Shown piece by piece: positions 52,035 to 61,040 of a DNA stretch of 64,000 nucleotides (positions are counted from its first letter, which is position 1; each line of letters starts with the position of its first letter). The position numbers and the translations under genes were made by a program. Origin of the DNA: CALNZV01 sp942491115 (GTDB taxonomy: Bacteria; Desulfobacterota; Desulfobacteria; Desulfobacterales; UBA5852); contig CALNZV010000012.1 in assembly GCA_942491115.1 (NCBI GenBank), positions 1 through 64,000 on the forward strand, read 5' to 3'. The notes under the pieces are model-generated. The model was not told where the DNA came from, made no database searches, and saw nothing but the letters and a program-made list of their open reading frames with translations.

Positions 52035-54143
52035 ATGACCGCTCATTTTAGAACAGTCGCTGGGTGGACGGTTCTTGCCGTTGGCCTGTTCGTGTGGGGA
52101 GACGCTTCCCTGGCCCGTGAGACCATCCGTGTCGGTATTTATGAGAACATCCCCCTCACCTTTGTTGACGGCAATGGCAGGGTCGATGGATTTTTCATCG
52201 ATATTCTCGAGTCTATCGCCGAGAAGGAAGACTGGCAGATCGAATACGTGCCTTCCTCCTGGGCGGAAAACCTCGACCGTTTAGCGGATTCTAGGATCGA
52301 CCTTTTGGGGGTTATCGCTTACACGGTCGAGCGGAATCTCCTGTTCGACTATTCGATTGAAAGCGTTCTGACGGAATGGGGGCAGATTTATGTTCGAAAG
52401 AACGCCGGCATCGAGTCCATCCTCGATCTCAAGGGCAAGAAAGTGGCCGTTCTGTTGGGAGACACTCACTATGCCAATCTTCGCGACCTGATCGATCAAT
52501 TCGGCATCGAAACCCGTTTTATCGAGGCGTTCGAGTATGAAGACGTCATGGGGATCGTCGATGAGGGCAAGTGCGATGCCGGACTGGTCAGTCATTTCTA
52601 CGGCACGGAAAACGAGGGGCGTTACCATCTCTTCAAGTCTCCCATCGTGTTGAGCCCCCAGAAACTCTACTGGGCAACCCCGAGGGGAGAGAGAAGGGAC
52701 ATCCTGAACCGGATCGACGCCCACCTGCGACGAATCAAATCCAACGAAGATTCAATCTATTATGCGGCCATCGACAAATGGTTCGGCGGTGGGGGAAATG
52801 CGGCTGTCGGACGGTGGTTTCGCCGGGCGGTATTCGGGCTGGGGGGATTGCTTGCCGCGGCCCTGGCGATCATCACGATTTTCAGATCCCAGGTCAAGGC
52901 GAGAACGGCAGAACTCATCGAAAATAACAAGACGCTCTCCCTGGAGATGGAGCAGCGCCGGCAAGCCGAATTCGAGCGATCCCAGCTGGAAACCAAGCTG
53001 CAGCGATCCCAGAAGATGGAGGCACTGGGAACCCTGGCCGGAGGCGTCGCCCACGATCTCAACAACATTCTCTCCGGACTGGTCAGCTATCCCGAATTGC
53101 TGCTGATGGATCTGCCGTCGGACAGTCCCCTGAAAGACCCCATTCTCACCATCAAACGATCGGGGGAGAAAGCGGCACGGATTGTGGAAGACCTTCTGAC
53201 CCTCACCAGAAGAAGCGTTTCCAGCACCCAAGCCGTCGACTTGAATCAGGTAGTCAGGGATTACCTTGCCAGCCCTGAATTCAGAAAGCTGGCGGCCTAC
53301 CACCCCAGAGCCCGGATCGAAACCGATCTTTCTCCCCGTCTGTTGAACATCATGGGGTCCTCCGTTCACCTGTCAAAGACCGTCATGAACCTGGTATCCA
53401 ACGCCGCGGAAGCCATGCCGGCCGGTGGCCGTCTTTCCATCGGTACGGAAAACCGCTACATCGACGCCCCGATCCGTGGATATGACGACATCGAGGAAGG
53501 GGACTACGTGGTGTTGACGGTGGGTGACGAAGGCATCGGCATCCCCGAGACGGACATCGAACGTATTTTTGAGCCCTTCTACACCAAGAAGGTCATGGGC
53601 CGCAGCGGCACGGGGCTCGGGATGGCGGTGGTGTGGGGAACGGTGAAGGATCACAGCGGCTACATCGACGTCAAGAGCATCGAGAACCTCGGCACCACCT
53701 TCACCCTCTACTTTCCGGTGACCCACACGGAACTCCGTCTTCAGCCCAGCGGTCTACCCCTGGAGCGGCTGACGGGAGAGGGTGAGCGCATCCTTGTGGT
53801 GGACGATATCAGGGATCAGCGGGAAATCGCTTCGGTCATGCTGAGGAAACTGGGATACACGGTCGCCGTTGCCGCCAGCGGGGAGGAGGGGGTCCGCACC
53901 GTGCGTAAGCAACCCTTTGATCTGGTCGTTCTCGATATGATCATGGATCCGGGAATCGACGGCTTGGAGACCCTTCGCCGAATGCTTGCCTACCGGCCTG
54001 GCATCAAAATGGTCATTGCCAGCGGGTATTCAGACACGGGCAGGGTGCAGGAGGCATTATCCCTCGGGGCAGGGCAATACGTCAAAAAACCATACACCCT
54101 TGAGGATATCGGCAAGGCGGTCCGACTGGCTTTGACGACCTGA
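52035..54143 (+). CDS. Hybrid histidine kinase with periplasmic solute-binding sensor
   Basis: 702 residues. A signal or first helix (TVLAVGLFVWGDASLA) is followed by an SBP_bac_3-type sensor (about 27-245; IRVGIYENIPLTFVDGNGRV, GFFIDILESIAEKEDWQIEY, KGKKVAVLLGDTHY). A membrane helix lies near 262-285. A coiled coil then leads to the kinase core: HisKA-type box GGVAHDLNNILSGL with H340, N box NLVSNAAEAM, G boxes DEGIGIP and GTGLGMAV. The C-terminal receiver has D634 in VVLDMIMDP. It senses a small molecule and passes phosphate to its own receiver, but no DNA-binding partner adjoins it. Confidence 0.92.
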   Translation: MTAHFRTVAGWTVLAVGLFVWGDASLARETIRVGIYENIPLTFVDGNGRVDGFFIDILESIAEKEDWQIEYVPSSWAENLDRLADSRIDLLGVIAYTVERNLLFDYSIESVLTEWGQIYVRKNAGIESILDLKGKKVAVLLGDTHYANLRDLIDQFGIETRFIEAFEYEDVMGIVDEGKCDAGLVSHFYGTENEGRYHLFKSPIVLSPQKLYWATPRGERRDILNRIDAHLRRIKSNEDSIYYAAIDKWFGGGGNAAVGRWFRRAVFGLGGLLAAALAIITIFRSQVKARTAELIENNKTLSLEMEQRRQAEFERSQLETKLQRSQKMEALGTLAGGVAHDLNNILSGLVSYPELLLMDLPSDSPLKDPILTIKRSGEKAARIVEDLLTLTRRSVSSTQAVDLNQVVRDYLASPEFRKLAAYHPRARIETDLSPRLLNIMGSSVHLSKTVMNLVSNAAEAMPAGGRLSIGTENRYIDAPIRGYDDIEEGDYVVLTVGDEGIGIPETDIERIFEPFYTKKVMGRSGTGLGMAVVWGTVKDHSGYIDVKSIENLGTTFTLYFPVTHTELRLQPSGLPLERLTGEGERILVVDDIRDQREIASVMLRKLGYTVAVAASGEEGVRTVRKQPFDLVVLDMIMDPGIDGLETLRRMLAYRPGIKMVIASGYSDTGRVQEALSLGAGQYVKKPYTLEDIGKAVRLALTT

Positions 54144-54155
54144 GGGGCACTGCCC

Positions 54156-55166
54156 TCAGCGGCGGTCTCTGTCGGGTGATGGGGCTTCGGCCGTGGCGGC
54201 ACGGTTTGCATCCGCAGTCGGGTCTTCCCTCAGGATTCTCCGCATCACCGCCCCGTCGACGTTTCCCCCGCTCAATATGACCCCGACTCGCCCCTTGGCC
54301 GCGACGGCCTGGGTGAGAAGCGCCGCCAATCCTAAGGCACCGGAAGGTTCTACGACGATTTTCATCCGGTAGAAGAGAAACTGGACCGCCTCGACGATAG
54401 CGACTTCCGGGACCGTCTTCATTTCGTCCACCGACTGCAGAATGAGTGGAAATGTGAGCTTCCCCAGGGAAGGGGTCCGCAATCCGTCGGCAATGGTCGG
54501 GGGGTTGTGGACCGTATGGCGTGTCTTCGAGTGGAAGGAACGGGTAGCGTCATCGGCAAGTTCCGGCTCGATGCCGATGACGGTGCACTCCGCAGACAGA
54601 TGCTTAGCGGCGATGGCGGATCCGGAGAGCAGTCCGCCGCCGCCGCAGGGCACCATCAGCATGTCCAGATATCCTGCCTCTTTGATGAATTCGAATGCCG
54701 CCGTTCCCTGGCCGGCAATGATATCCTTGTGATCATAGGGGGGGATCAGGGTGTAGCCCCGTTCACCTTTGAGCCGCTGCGCGATCTCCTCCCTGCTGAC
54801 TTCCGAGGGGTCATAGTCGACCACCAGAGCCCCGTAGCCTTCAGCGGCCTCCCGCTTGACGGCAGGTGCATTGCCCGGCATGACCACCACCGTTTTGACC
54901 CCCAGCCGGTTGCCGACGAGGGCTACCGCCTGCCCATGGTTCCCCGAAGAAAAGGTGATCACCCCTCTGGCTTTCTCTTCATCCGTCAAACGGGAAATGG
55001 CATTGAAGGCGCCCCGGAATTTGAATGCCCCGGCTTTTTGGAAATTTTCGCATTTGAACAGCACCTCAGCCCCCACGAGTCGATTGAGGGTCGATGAGGT
55101 CATGACGGGGGTGGCCGCGGCCTCGCCATCCAATCGGTCGACGGCATCCAGAATACGGTTGAACAT
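54156..55166 (-). CDS. Serine/threonine dehydratase or serine racemase
   Basis: 336 residues, fold-type II PLP enzyme. Motifs: ATPVMTSSTLNRLVGAEVLF, the PLP lysine in FKFRGAFNA, FSSGNHGQAVALV, the phosphate-binding VPCGGGGLLSGSAIAA, and VILSGGNVDGAVM at the end. There is no C-terminal ACT domain, so it is the catabolic, single-domain type that makes 2-oxobutanoate or pyruvate, or a racemase. ATG at 55166 is chosen because it starts the family N-terminus with GGAGCG upstream. It converges on the kinase gene with a 12-bp gap. Confidence 0.9.
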   Translation of the reverse strand: MFNRILDAVDRLDGEAAATPVMTSSTLNRLVGAEVLFKCENFQKAGAFKFRGAFNAISRLTDEEKARGVITFSSGNHGQAVALVGNRLGVKTVVVMPGNAPAVKREAAEGYGALVVDYDPSEVSREEIAQRLKGERGYTLIPPYDHKDIIAGQGTAAFEFIKEAGYLDMLMVPCGGGGLLSGSAIAAKHLSAECTVIGIEPELADDATRSFHSKTRHTVHNPPTIADGLRTPSLGKLTFPLILQSVDEMKTVPEVAIVEAVQFLFYRMKIVVEPSGALGLAALLTQAVAAKGRVGVILSGGNVDGAVMRRILREDPTADANRAATAEAPSPDRDRR

Positions 55167-55567
55167 GATCACACGCTCCAGTGGGTTTGGTGTCGGCCGG
55201 GGTCCACTCATCATACCCGGAATCTCTGGGGATTCAAGACGATCTTACTAAATATGGCACCAAAGGGCCCCACATCGGTCCGAAACCCTCCGCCGGATTT
55301 CTCGTCCCTCTGCCGCCCGGCCCCGGTGGCAGACGTCAGGGGGGCAACGCCACGGGCATGCCGGGAGGCTTTACAAAAAATGATTTATATGAAATCCAAG
55401 AGCTTATTCGTCCATGAAGATCGGAATAGAGGGCATGGACGATTCCAATTCGGCCCGGGGACCCGGGCCCTGTAACCACCCCTGGACAGCGGCACCATGG
55501 GCTTCCCGCTCAGATCCTTGGTCGTCGGTGGTAGCTGCCGATCGAGGCCATCATCAGGAGACTCCCC
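55167..55567. other. 401-bp divergent region with a G+C palindrome
   Basis: No gene seen. An 18-nt dyad (GGCCCGGG and CCCGGGCC at 55452-55459 and 55462-55469) lies about 100 bp upstream of the secreted-protein gene. It must carry promoters for the dehydratase and the rightward gene. Confidence 0.45.
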
Positions 55568-56200
55568 ATGAACGACGGCTTAAGGCAGTCAGTGGCAGTG
55601 GCGACGGTGCTTTTCCTATGCCTGCTCGGGGTGCCGGTGGCCCATGCCCAGGAATGCTTTGCCCCGTCGCCCAGCGTGCTTGCCGGTATCGATATCTACG
55701 AGCGGGTCCGGACTCGAAAACTCACCTCCGGGGAACACCGGGATCTCAAACGCCTATTCAAGACCCTTGAACGCAACTGGGACGGAACCGGAGAGGCAAT
55801 GATCTGTCTCGGCAAAAAAGGCGCCTTACGGGAGCGGTTCCGTAACTATGCCGTCGATGCCAAGGTCGACATCAACGCCTCCGGGACACTGACCATTGAT
55901 GCCGACCTCTACGACGACAAGGAGCGGGTGACCCAGAATGAAACGATCCGGCTGTTTCTCGAAAATAACCGGCTTCGGGCGAATCGTTACAGCGCCGGTG
56001 AAGTCGAGCTTCTCCACATTTCCGCCACCCGGCTGGTTATTCTTCAGAAATACCGCCAGCAGCAGGTTTCAGGGACTGGCGGCATCATGAAGGAGGTGTT
56101 GACGATCATCGATGCCAGCGCATCCCAATTCGCCATGGAGCGGTCGGTATTCACCCTGGGGGAGCTGTCGTCCTGGCTCTACTGGCGATTGACGCCCTAA
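55568..56200 (+). CDS. Secreted protein of unknown function
   Basis: 210 residues with a Sec signal peptide (VAVATVLFLCLLGVPVAHA, cut before QECFA). The mature part opens with CFAPSPSVLAGIDIYERVRT and LKRLFKTLERNWDG, then a strand-rich region (VDINASGTLTIDADLYDD, RLFLENNRLRANRYSAGEVE) and ends with ERSVFTLGELSSWLYWRL. Two cysteines could pair. I do not recognise a family; the beta-rich centre looks like a lipid- or partner-binding domain. AGGAGA precedes the ATG. Confidence 0.75.
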   Translation: MNDGLRQSVAVATVLFLCLLGVPVAHAQECFAPSPSVLAGIDIYERVRTRKLTSGEHRDLKRLFKTLERNWDGTGEAMICLGKKGALRERFRNYAVDAKVDINASGTLTIDADLYDDKERVTQNETIRLFLENNRLRANRYSAGEVELLHISATRLVILQKYRQQQVSGTGGIMKEVLTIIDASASQFAMERSVFTLGELSSWLYWRLTP

Positions 56201-56273
56201 TGATCCCTTATCCGTCGATTCGCCGGCTGCGGTCTTCCCGGCGACGGTCAACCCAATCCACGACATCGGGTCT

Positions 56274-56507
56274 ATGTTAACCTGCCGCCACAACAGACTG
56301 CTGCTATTGCCGACGTCCGGCATCCGGTTGCAATGCCGCCAGTGCCACCTGACGATTTCGGCCGAGGAACTCGACGGGGGGTATTGTCCCGAATGCTATG
56401 ATTCCACCGGGGTCAGGCAGTACGATTTCACCCCCGTTTCCGATGAGGACGACACGGTCGCCCGATATCGCTGCGAAGACTGCGGCGTGGTGATCACGGC
56501 CCAGTGA
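56274..56507 (+). CDS. Small zinc-ribbon protein
   Basis: 77 residues with three CxxC knuckles: CRQC, CPEC and CEDC, the last in YRCEDCGVVI. Two ribbons or a ribbon plus a partial one would bind one or two zinc ions. It follows the secreted protein gene by 73 bp. It probably mediates protein or nucleic-acid contacts; function unknown. Confidence 0.65.
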   Translation: MLTCRHNRLLLLPTSGIRLQCRQCHLTISAEELDGGYCPECYDSTGVRQYDFTPVSDEDDTVARYRCEDCGVVITAQ

Positions 56508-56858
56508 CGGGCCGACTGGGGTGATGACCCGTTAGGCTCGGTCCGGCTGCCTTTTCTCTCCCGACCGACGCCATCCCTTGACAGCCCGTCGTCGGCAGCG
56601 GTAAGAATCGTTCCCCGACAACGGCACGGGGCTCCGACCGCTGGATCTTGGATTGCCGTCCCCCTTGAGTGATTCCGGCGTCACCTTCGCCGCTGTCGGG
56701 CGGTCTTGCCCGGCCGGTGGGTTGCCAAATCGGATCGTTGGCCGATGTCAGCTGCTGGCTGTTTTTCAAGCGATGCCGCCGTCGGTTTCGGGTTCCCGGG
56801 GCGATGGGAGAGTCGAGCGCGGGGGCCCCATGAAACCATCACCCGGAGTCGAACACCC
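56508..56858. other. 351-bp gap upstream of the histidine phosphatase
   Basis: No open frame here has a good ribosome site or recognisable fold, and I see no clear hairpin. An in-frame upstream extension of the next gene crosses it but has no coding character. Confidence 0.5.
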
Positions 56859-57521
56859 ATGGAACCATCCACTATCACCACTACCCTGATGATCATCCGC
56901 CATGGAGAGACGGTCTGGAACATCGAGGAACGGTTTCAGGGGCACGGAGACAGTCCCTTGACCAAGACCGGCCGGCAGCAGGCACGGGCCGTGGGCGGCC
57001 GGTTGAAAACCATCCATTTCGATGTGCTGGTCGCCAGCGATCTGGGAAGGGCCGTTGAGACCGCCGGTTTCATCGCGGAGGCCACGGGGCACGACATCCA
57101 GACGAGTCCTCTCCTGCGGGAGCGCCACTACGGTGTCCTCGAAGGACTGACTCTCCCTGAAATCAAACGCCGGCATCTCCGGGTGCTCCAACACCTGAAA
57201 TCCAACGACCCCGACTACGAGATCCCCTCCGGCGAGAGCCATCGCCGCCACTACCTGAGAAATGTTGCCTTTTTCGAATCTTTCCTAGAAGAATATCCCG
57301 GCAAGACAGTGGCGCTGGTGGTTCACGGGGGAGTCCTGGACAGCCTCTTCCGGTACGCGGCAGCGCTGCCCCTCTCCCAACCCCGTTGCTTCATTACCAG
57401 GAACGCCAGCATCGGCATCGTTCGACACGGGGTCTTCTATGGCACCCCTCGCTGGGTGATCGACAGCTGGGGAGATGTCGCCCATTTGAGAGGTGTCGAT
57501 TCCTATCAGGGTCTGGGGTGA
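56859..57521 (+). CDS. Histidine phosphatase (phosphoglycerate mutase-like)
   Basis: 220 residues. The catalytic loop is MIIRHGETVWNIEERFQGHG near the N-terminus, and the second set is VASDLGRAVETAGFIAEATG, RERHYGVLEGLT, the second histidine in VALVVHGGVLDSLFRYAA, and ITRNASIGIV. It matches broad-specificity GpmB/CobC-like phosphatases rather than the glycolytic mutase. ATG at 56859 begins the domain after GGAG about 13 bp upstream. The substrate is unknown and there is no clear operon. Confidence 0.88.
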   Translation: MEPSTITTTLMIIRHGETVWNIEERFQGHGDSPLTKTGRQQARAVGGRLKTIHFDVLVASDLGRAVETAGFIAEATGHDIQTSPLLRERHYGVLEGLTLPEIKRRHLRVLQHLKSNDPDYEIPSGESHRRHYLRNVAFFESFLEEYPGKTVALVVHGGVLDSLFRYAAALPLSQPRCFITRNASIGIVRHGVFYGTPRWVIDSWGDVAHLRGVDSYQGLG

Positions 57522-57778
57522 ATCGATGGCAACCCCAGTCCCATGAACCACCTGCCAGGGTGGTTGCCCACATTATCAAATGATCATGTTGTCGTCATTT
57601 CGCCATAATCTTTGATGGATTAGGATACCGGCACTCTGATGTGAATAGGCTTCGGTGCGTGTCTTTTTTTCCTAATCGTCGGTATGATATCAGAATGATG
57701 ACGGCCATCTATCGGTTGAGGCCTGAGCGGATCGGCAGTCGTCCACCCACTGCCATCGATCCCATACCCGGTCTGCCG

Positions 57779-58912
57779 ATGCCCCTGCGGTTCTTCCTGC
57801 GGGTAATCGGGACGGCACTGCTGCTGGTGATCCTGGGGGCGTTGATTCCATCGCCGACCGTCGCCGATCCTGTCGGTGGCAGCGGGGACACCGGCCTGGA
57901 CGAGCCCATCTTCCAGGAGGATCGGCAGATCGAGCCGGTTCCGTGGTGGGAGGAGAGGATTCAGATCGGCATCCTGGCGGAGTTGGGCTATGAATACAGC
58001 GACATCTCCGACACCGGCGACAGAAAGAGCGGGCAGGAGGATGATTTTTTTATCGATGTCGTCGAGGTCGATATTGAGATCTTTCTGTCCGACTGGCTCA
58101 AAACCACAACCATCGCTGGCATCGAAAACATCGGCAAGAACGGCGACGATCCCAAACCGTTTCTGGACGAGGCCACTCTTCGGCTGCGATCCCCACGGCT
58201 TCCCATCTACAGCGTCATCGGCAAACGGACCCAGCCCTTTGGTATCCTCGAAGATCATCTGATCAGCGGGACCCTCCTCGAAGATCTATACGAAATCGCC
58301 GAGGTGGGGGCGACGGTGGGGGTAGTCCCAGATTATCTCGGATTGGACCTGTCCCTGACGGTATACAAGAACCGCACGATCATTGAAAACCTCAACAACT
58401 TCGATACCCATGATTACAAGGACAACCGGCAGCTCGATGACGAGGGGTCCGTTATCGCGAACCTGACGGTGGCGCCTGCGGAAAAGGCGCTTTTCATCAG
58501 CGCATACTACAACAACGAACCAGGGGATGGGCGACGCAACCAGACTCTCGGAGGCGGCATGACCATTCTGGTGGGGCCCCTCTCCTTCGATGTGGAGTTC
58601 GCAGCGGCCTTGAGCAGGGAGGAGGATCAAGACGGGGAAGAACACCTCGAAAACGCATGGGTTGCCGGTATGGCCTACAGACCCCTGGACTGGCTTGAAC
58701 TGGCAACCCGCTTCGAGGACTTTGACGACGACCGGAAGGGAAACCAGGATGAAGTGGTCGACTGGCGGTATCTCGCCGGCTTCAATTGGGAGTTGTCGGA
58801 GGACCTCACGTTGTCCTTTGAGTACCGGTACACCGACTTCGAAAAAGAACGCGGCAGCAACGCGGCCAGCCGTCTGAACGAGATATCGGTGTTGCTGTCG
58901 TTTGAGATATAA
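57779..58912 (+). CDS. LbtU-like outer-membrane beta-barrel protein
   Basis: 377 residues from ATG at 57779; the start is uncertain, with ATGs 84 and 138 bp upstream in frame. It has a signal peptide (FLRVIGTALLLVILGALIPS, cut near VADP). The mature part has alternating strands with aromatic ends typical of a barrel: IQIGILAELGYEYSDI, VEVDIEIFLSDWLKTTTIAG, LDEATLRLRSPRLPIYSVIG, KRTQPFGILEDHLISGTLLE and a final SVLLSFEI. The pattern of the conserved DEAT and PFG blocks matches LbtU-type porins implicated in siderophore uptake; the ligand is unknown. It lies 29 bp before the two-component system genes. Confidence 0.7.
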   Translation: MPLRFFLRVIGTALLLVILGALIPSPTVADPVGGSGDTGLDEPIFQEDRQIEPVPWWEERIQIGILAELGYEYSDISDTGDRKSGQEDDFFIDVVEVDIEIFLSDWLKTTTIAGIENIGKNGDDPKPFLDEATLRLRSPRLPIYSVIGKRTQPFGILEDHLISGTLLEDLYEIAEVGATVGVVPDYLGLDLSLTVYKNRTIIENLNNFDTHDYKDNRQLDDEGSVIANLTVAPAEKALFISAYYNNEPGDGRRNQTLGGGMTILVGPLSFDVEFAAALSREEDQDGEEHLENAWVAGMAYRPLDWLELATRFEDFDDDRKGNQDEVVDWRYLAGFNWELSEDLTLSFEYRYTDFEKERGSNAASRLNEISVLLSFEI

Positions 58913-58941
58913 CCACCCCGAAGCGGGAGGGAACCGACACG

Positions 58942-59619
58942 ATGCGGCTATTGATTGTCGAAGACGATAAAAAAATCGCTTTTTTCATCAAGACCGGAAT
59001 GAAGGAAAACGGCTATGCGGTCGACCATGTGACCGATGGTGAAGATGGGCTGCATCTGGCGTTGACGGAGCCCTATGACGCGGCCGTCATCGACCTGATG
59101 CTGCCCACCGTGGATGGACTGTCGATCATCAGAGAGATGCGGCGCAACCATATCAACACCCCCGTGCTGATATTGAGCGCCAAGCGATCCATCGATGAGC
59201 GGGTCGAGGGGTTGATCAACGGCGGGGATGACTATCTGACCAAGCCTTTTGCCTTCTCGGAGCTTCTTGCGCGAATTCATGCCCTGATCCGGCGCTCGAG
59301 TTTCATCGCGACCCCGGCGGAAATCACTGTGGCCGATCTCTCCCTGAACCCCCTGACCCGAAAGGTGACCCGGGGCGGCATCGATATAATTCTACAGCCT
59401 CTGGAATTTTCCCTTCTTGAATATTTGATGCGTCATGCCAGCCAGATCGTTTCAAAGACCATGATCATGGAACATGTCTGGGACTACAATTTCAATCCCC
59501 GAACCAACGTGGTCGAGGCCCGGATCTGCTGCCTGAGAGACAAGATCGACAGGGATTTTGAAAAGAAACTGATCCATACCGTCCGAGGAGTCGGGTATGT
59601 TCTTAACGAAACGTCTTAG
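58942..59619 (+). CDS. OmpR-family response regulator
   Basis: 225 residues. The receiver domain (1-115) has the acidic pair EDD at 7-9, phospho-acceptor D51 (AVIDLMLPTVDG), T/S in LILSAKR and K101 (DYLTKPF). The C-terminal winged helix (130-222) has LQPLEFSLLEYLMRHASQ, MEHVWDYNFNPRTNVVEARI and RGVGYVLNE, the OmpR/PhoB DNA-binding form. It is likely activated by the histidine kinase whose start overlaps its end by 23 bp. The porin upstream is the most obvious target. Confidence 0.95.
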   Translation: MRLLIVEDDKKIAFFIKTGMKENGYAVDHVTDGEDGLHLALTEPYDAAVIDLMLPTVDGLSIIREMRRNHINTPVLILSAKRSIDERVEGLINGGDDYLTKPFAFSELLARIHALIRRSSFIATPAEITVADLSLNPLTRKVTRGGIDIILQPLEFSLLEYLMRHASQIVSKTMIMEHVWDYNFNPRTNVVEARICCLRDKIDRDFEKKLIHTVRGVGYVLNETS

Positions 59620-60994
59620 CTACCGGAACACCCTTCTGTTTCATCTCACCGTTTTGTACGCGGCGGTCTTTATCGTATCGACCACGGCCACCTTCGCCAT
59701 CTTCTATTACCAGATTTATTCCATGACCATGGATTCGGTGGATGAGGAATTGACGGAGGAGATTGCGGCCTTTAGGGAGATCGTGTCGAAAGGGGGGGGC
59801 GAAGCGGCTGTCGGCACCATCGAACAGCGGATGCAGTTGGAGGATTCACAGGATGAGTTCTATCGGCTGATCGATGTCGACGGCAAGACACTGGTATCGA
59901 GCGACTTGTCCCTCTGGGACGGCATTGCCGATCCGGTAGCGCTCGACCGGAAAGATAACGATGCCGGCGTGGGACTCGTTACCGAGTCCATCGACGGACT
60001 GGACACCGAGGCCAGGGTGGCCACCGCCACTGTCGGCCGCGGCATGATCCTCCAGGTGGGGGAAACCCTCGAGGAGGCGGATGAGTACCTGAGTATTTTC
60101 CGTCGCCTGTTTTTCATACTGCTTCTCGTCCTCTTTTTTGTGTCGATGCTGATCGGGCTTTTCCTGGCCAGCCGGGCCCTGCTCGACATGGAAAAAGTCA
60201 CCCACACCGCCCGGCAGATATCCAAGGGCCTTTTCGACAAGCGGGTGCCCCTTTCAAGCCGGTTTGAGGAAATCAAGCGGCTCGGCGCCACCTTCAATAC
60301 GATGCTGGATCGGATTCAGATACTGCTGCAGTCCATGAAGGAGATCAATGACAATATTGCCCACGATTTGAGAAGCCCCCTTGCCAGGATTCGAGGGGTT
60401 GCGGAAATGACTCTGATGGCCGAGCCGTCGACGCCTGCCTGCCGAGACATGGCGGTCAATACCATGGAGGAGTGCGACACCCTGATCGACATGATCAACA
60501 CGATGCTCGACATCACGGAGACGGAGGCCGGGGTGCAGCAACCCGTCAAAGAGACCGTGGATCTGGTTCCCCTTATTGCCGACGCCCTGGAGCTGTTTCG
60601 CCCCCTGGCGAGGGAAAAGGGCATCGCGCTCAAGGCCCAGCTGCCGGCGCGACTTCTATTCGAGGGCGATCGAAAAAAAATGCAGCGGGTGATGACCAAC
60701 ATCATTGAAAATGCCATCAAGTACACTCCGGAGAACGGGATGGTCACGGCGGTCGGCGTCCGCGAGGAAGACGGCATTCAGGTGACGGTCGAAGATACCG
60801 GCATCGGCATCTCCGGAGAAGATCTTCCCCGGATCTTCGAGCGCTTCTATCGCTGCGACCGCAGTCGATCCAACGGCGGCGTCGGCCTGGGGCTTTGCCT
60901 GGCAAAAGCCTACATCGAATCCATGAATGGGGAAATCGCCGTCGACAGCCGCATCGATCAGGGCAGCACCTTCAGGCTCCGGTTTGGGGCTTGA
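59597..60994 (+). CDS. Membrane sensor histidine kinase
   Basis: 465 residues. Two membrane helices (about 18-40 and 168-192) flank a periplasmic loop of roughly 130 residues. A HAMP region (ALLDMEKVTHTARQISKG) and the kinase core follow: H256 in NIAHDLRSPLARIRG, N box NIIENAIKYTPEN, G1 DTGIGISGEDLPRIFERFYR and G2 GGVGLGLCLAKAYIESMNG. This is the EnvZ/QseC-like layout. The start overlaps the response regulator gene by 23 bp. The signal is unknown. Confidence 0.94.
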   Translation: MFLTKRLSYRNTLLFHLTVLYAAVFIVSTTATFAIFYYQIYSMTMDSVDEELTEEIAAFREIVSKGGGEAAVGTIEQRMQLEDSQDEFYRLIDVDGKTLVSSDLSLWDGIADPVALDRKDNDAGVGLVTESIDGLDTEARVATATVGRGMILQVGETLEEADEYLSIFRRLFFILLLVLFFVSMLIGLFLASRALLDMEKVTHTARQISKGLFDKRVPLSSRFEEIKRLGATFNTMLDRIQILLQSMKEINDNIAHDLRSPLARIRGVAEMTLMAEPSTPACRDMAVNTMEECDTLIDMINTMLDITETEAGVQQPVKETVDLVPLIADALELFRPLAREKGIALKAQLPARLLFEGDRKKMQRVMTNIIENAIKYTPENGMVTAVGVREEDGIQVTVEDTGIGISGEDLPRIFERFYRCDRSRSNGGVGLGLCLAKAYIESMNGEIAVDSRIDQGSTFRLRFGA

Positions 60995-61040
60995 CCCCGG
61001 AAGCGAACGTCATTGACCCCCTCCAGGCATATCATGTAAG

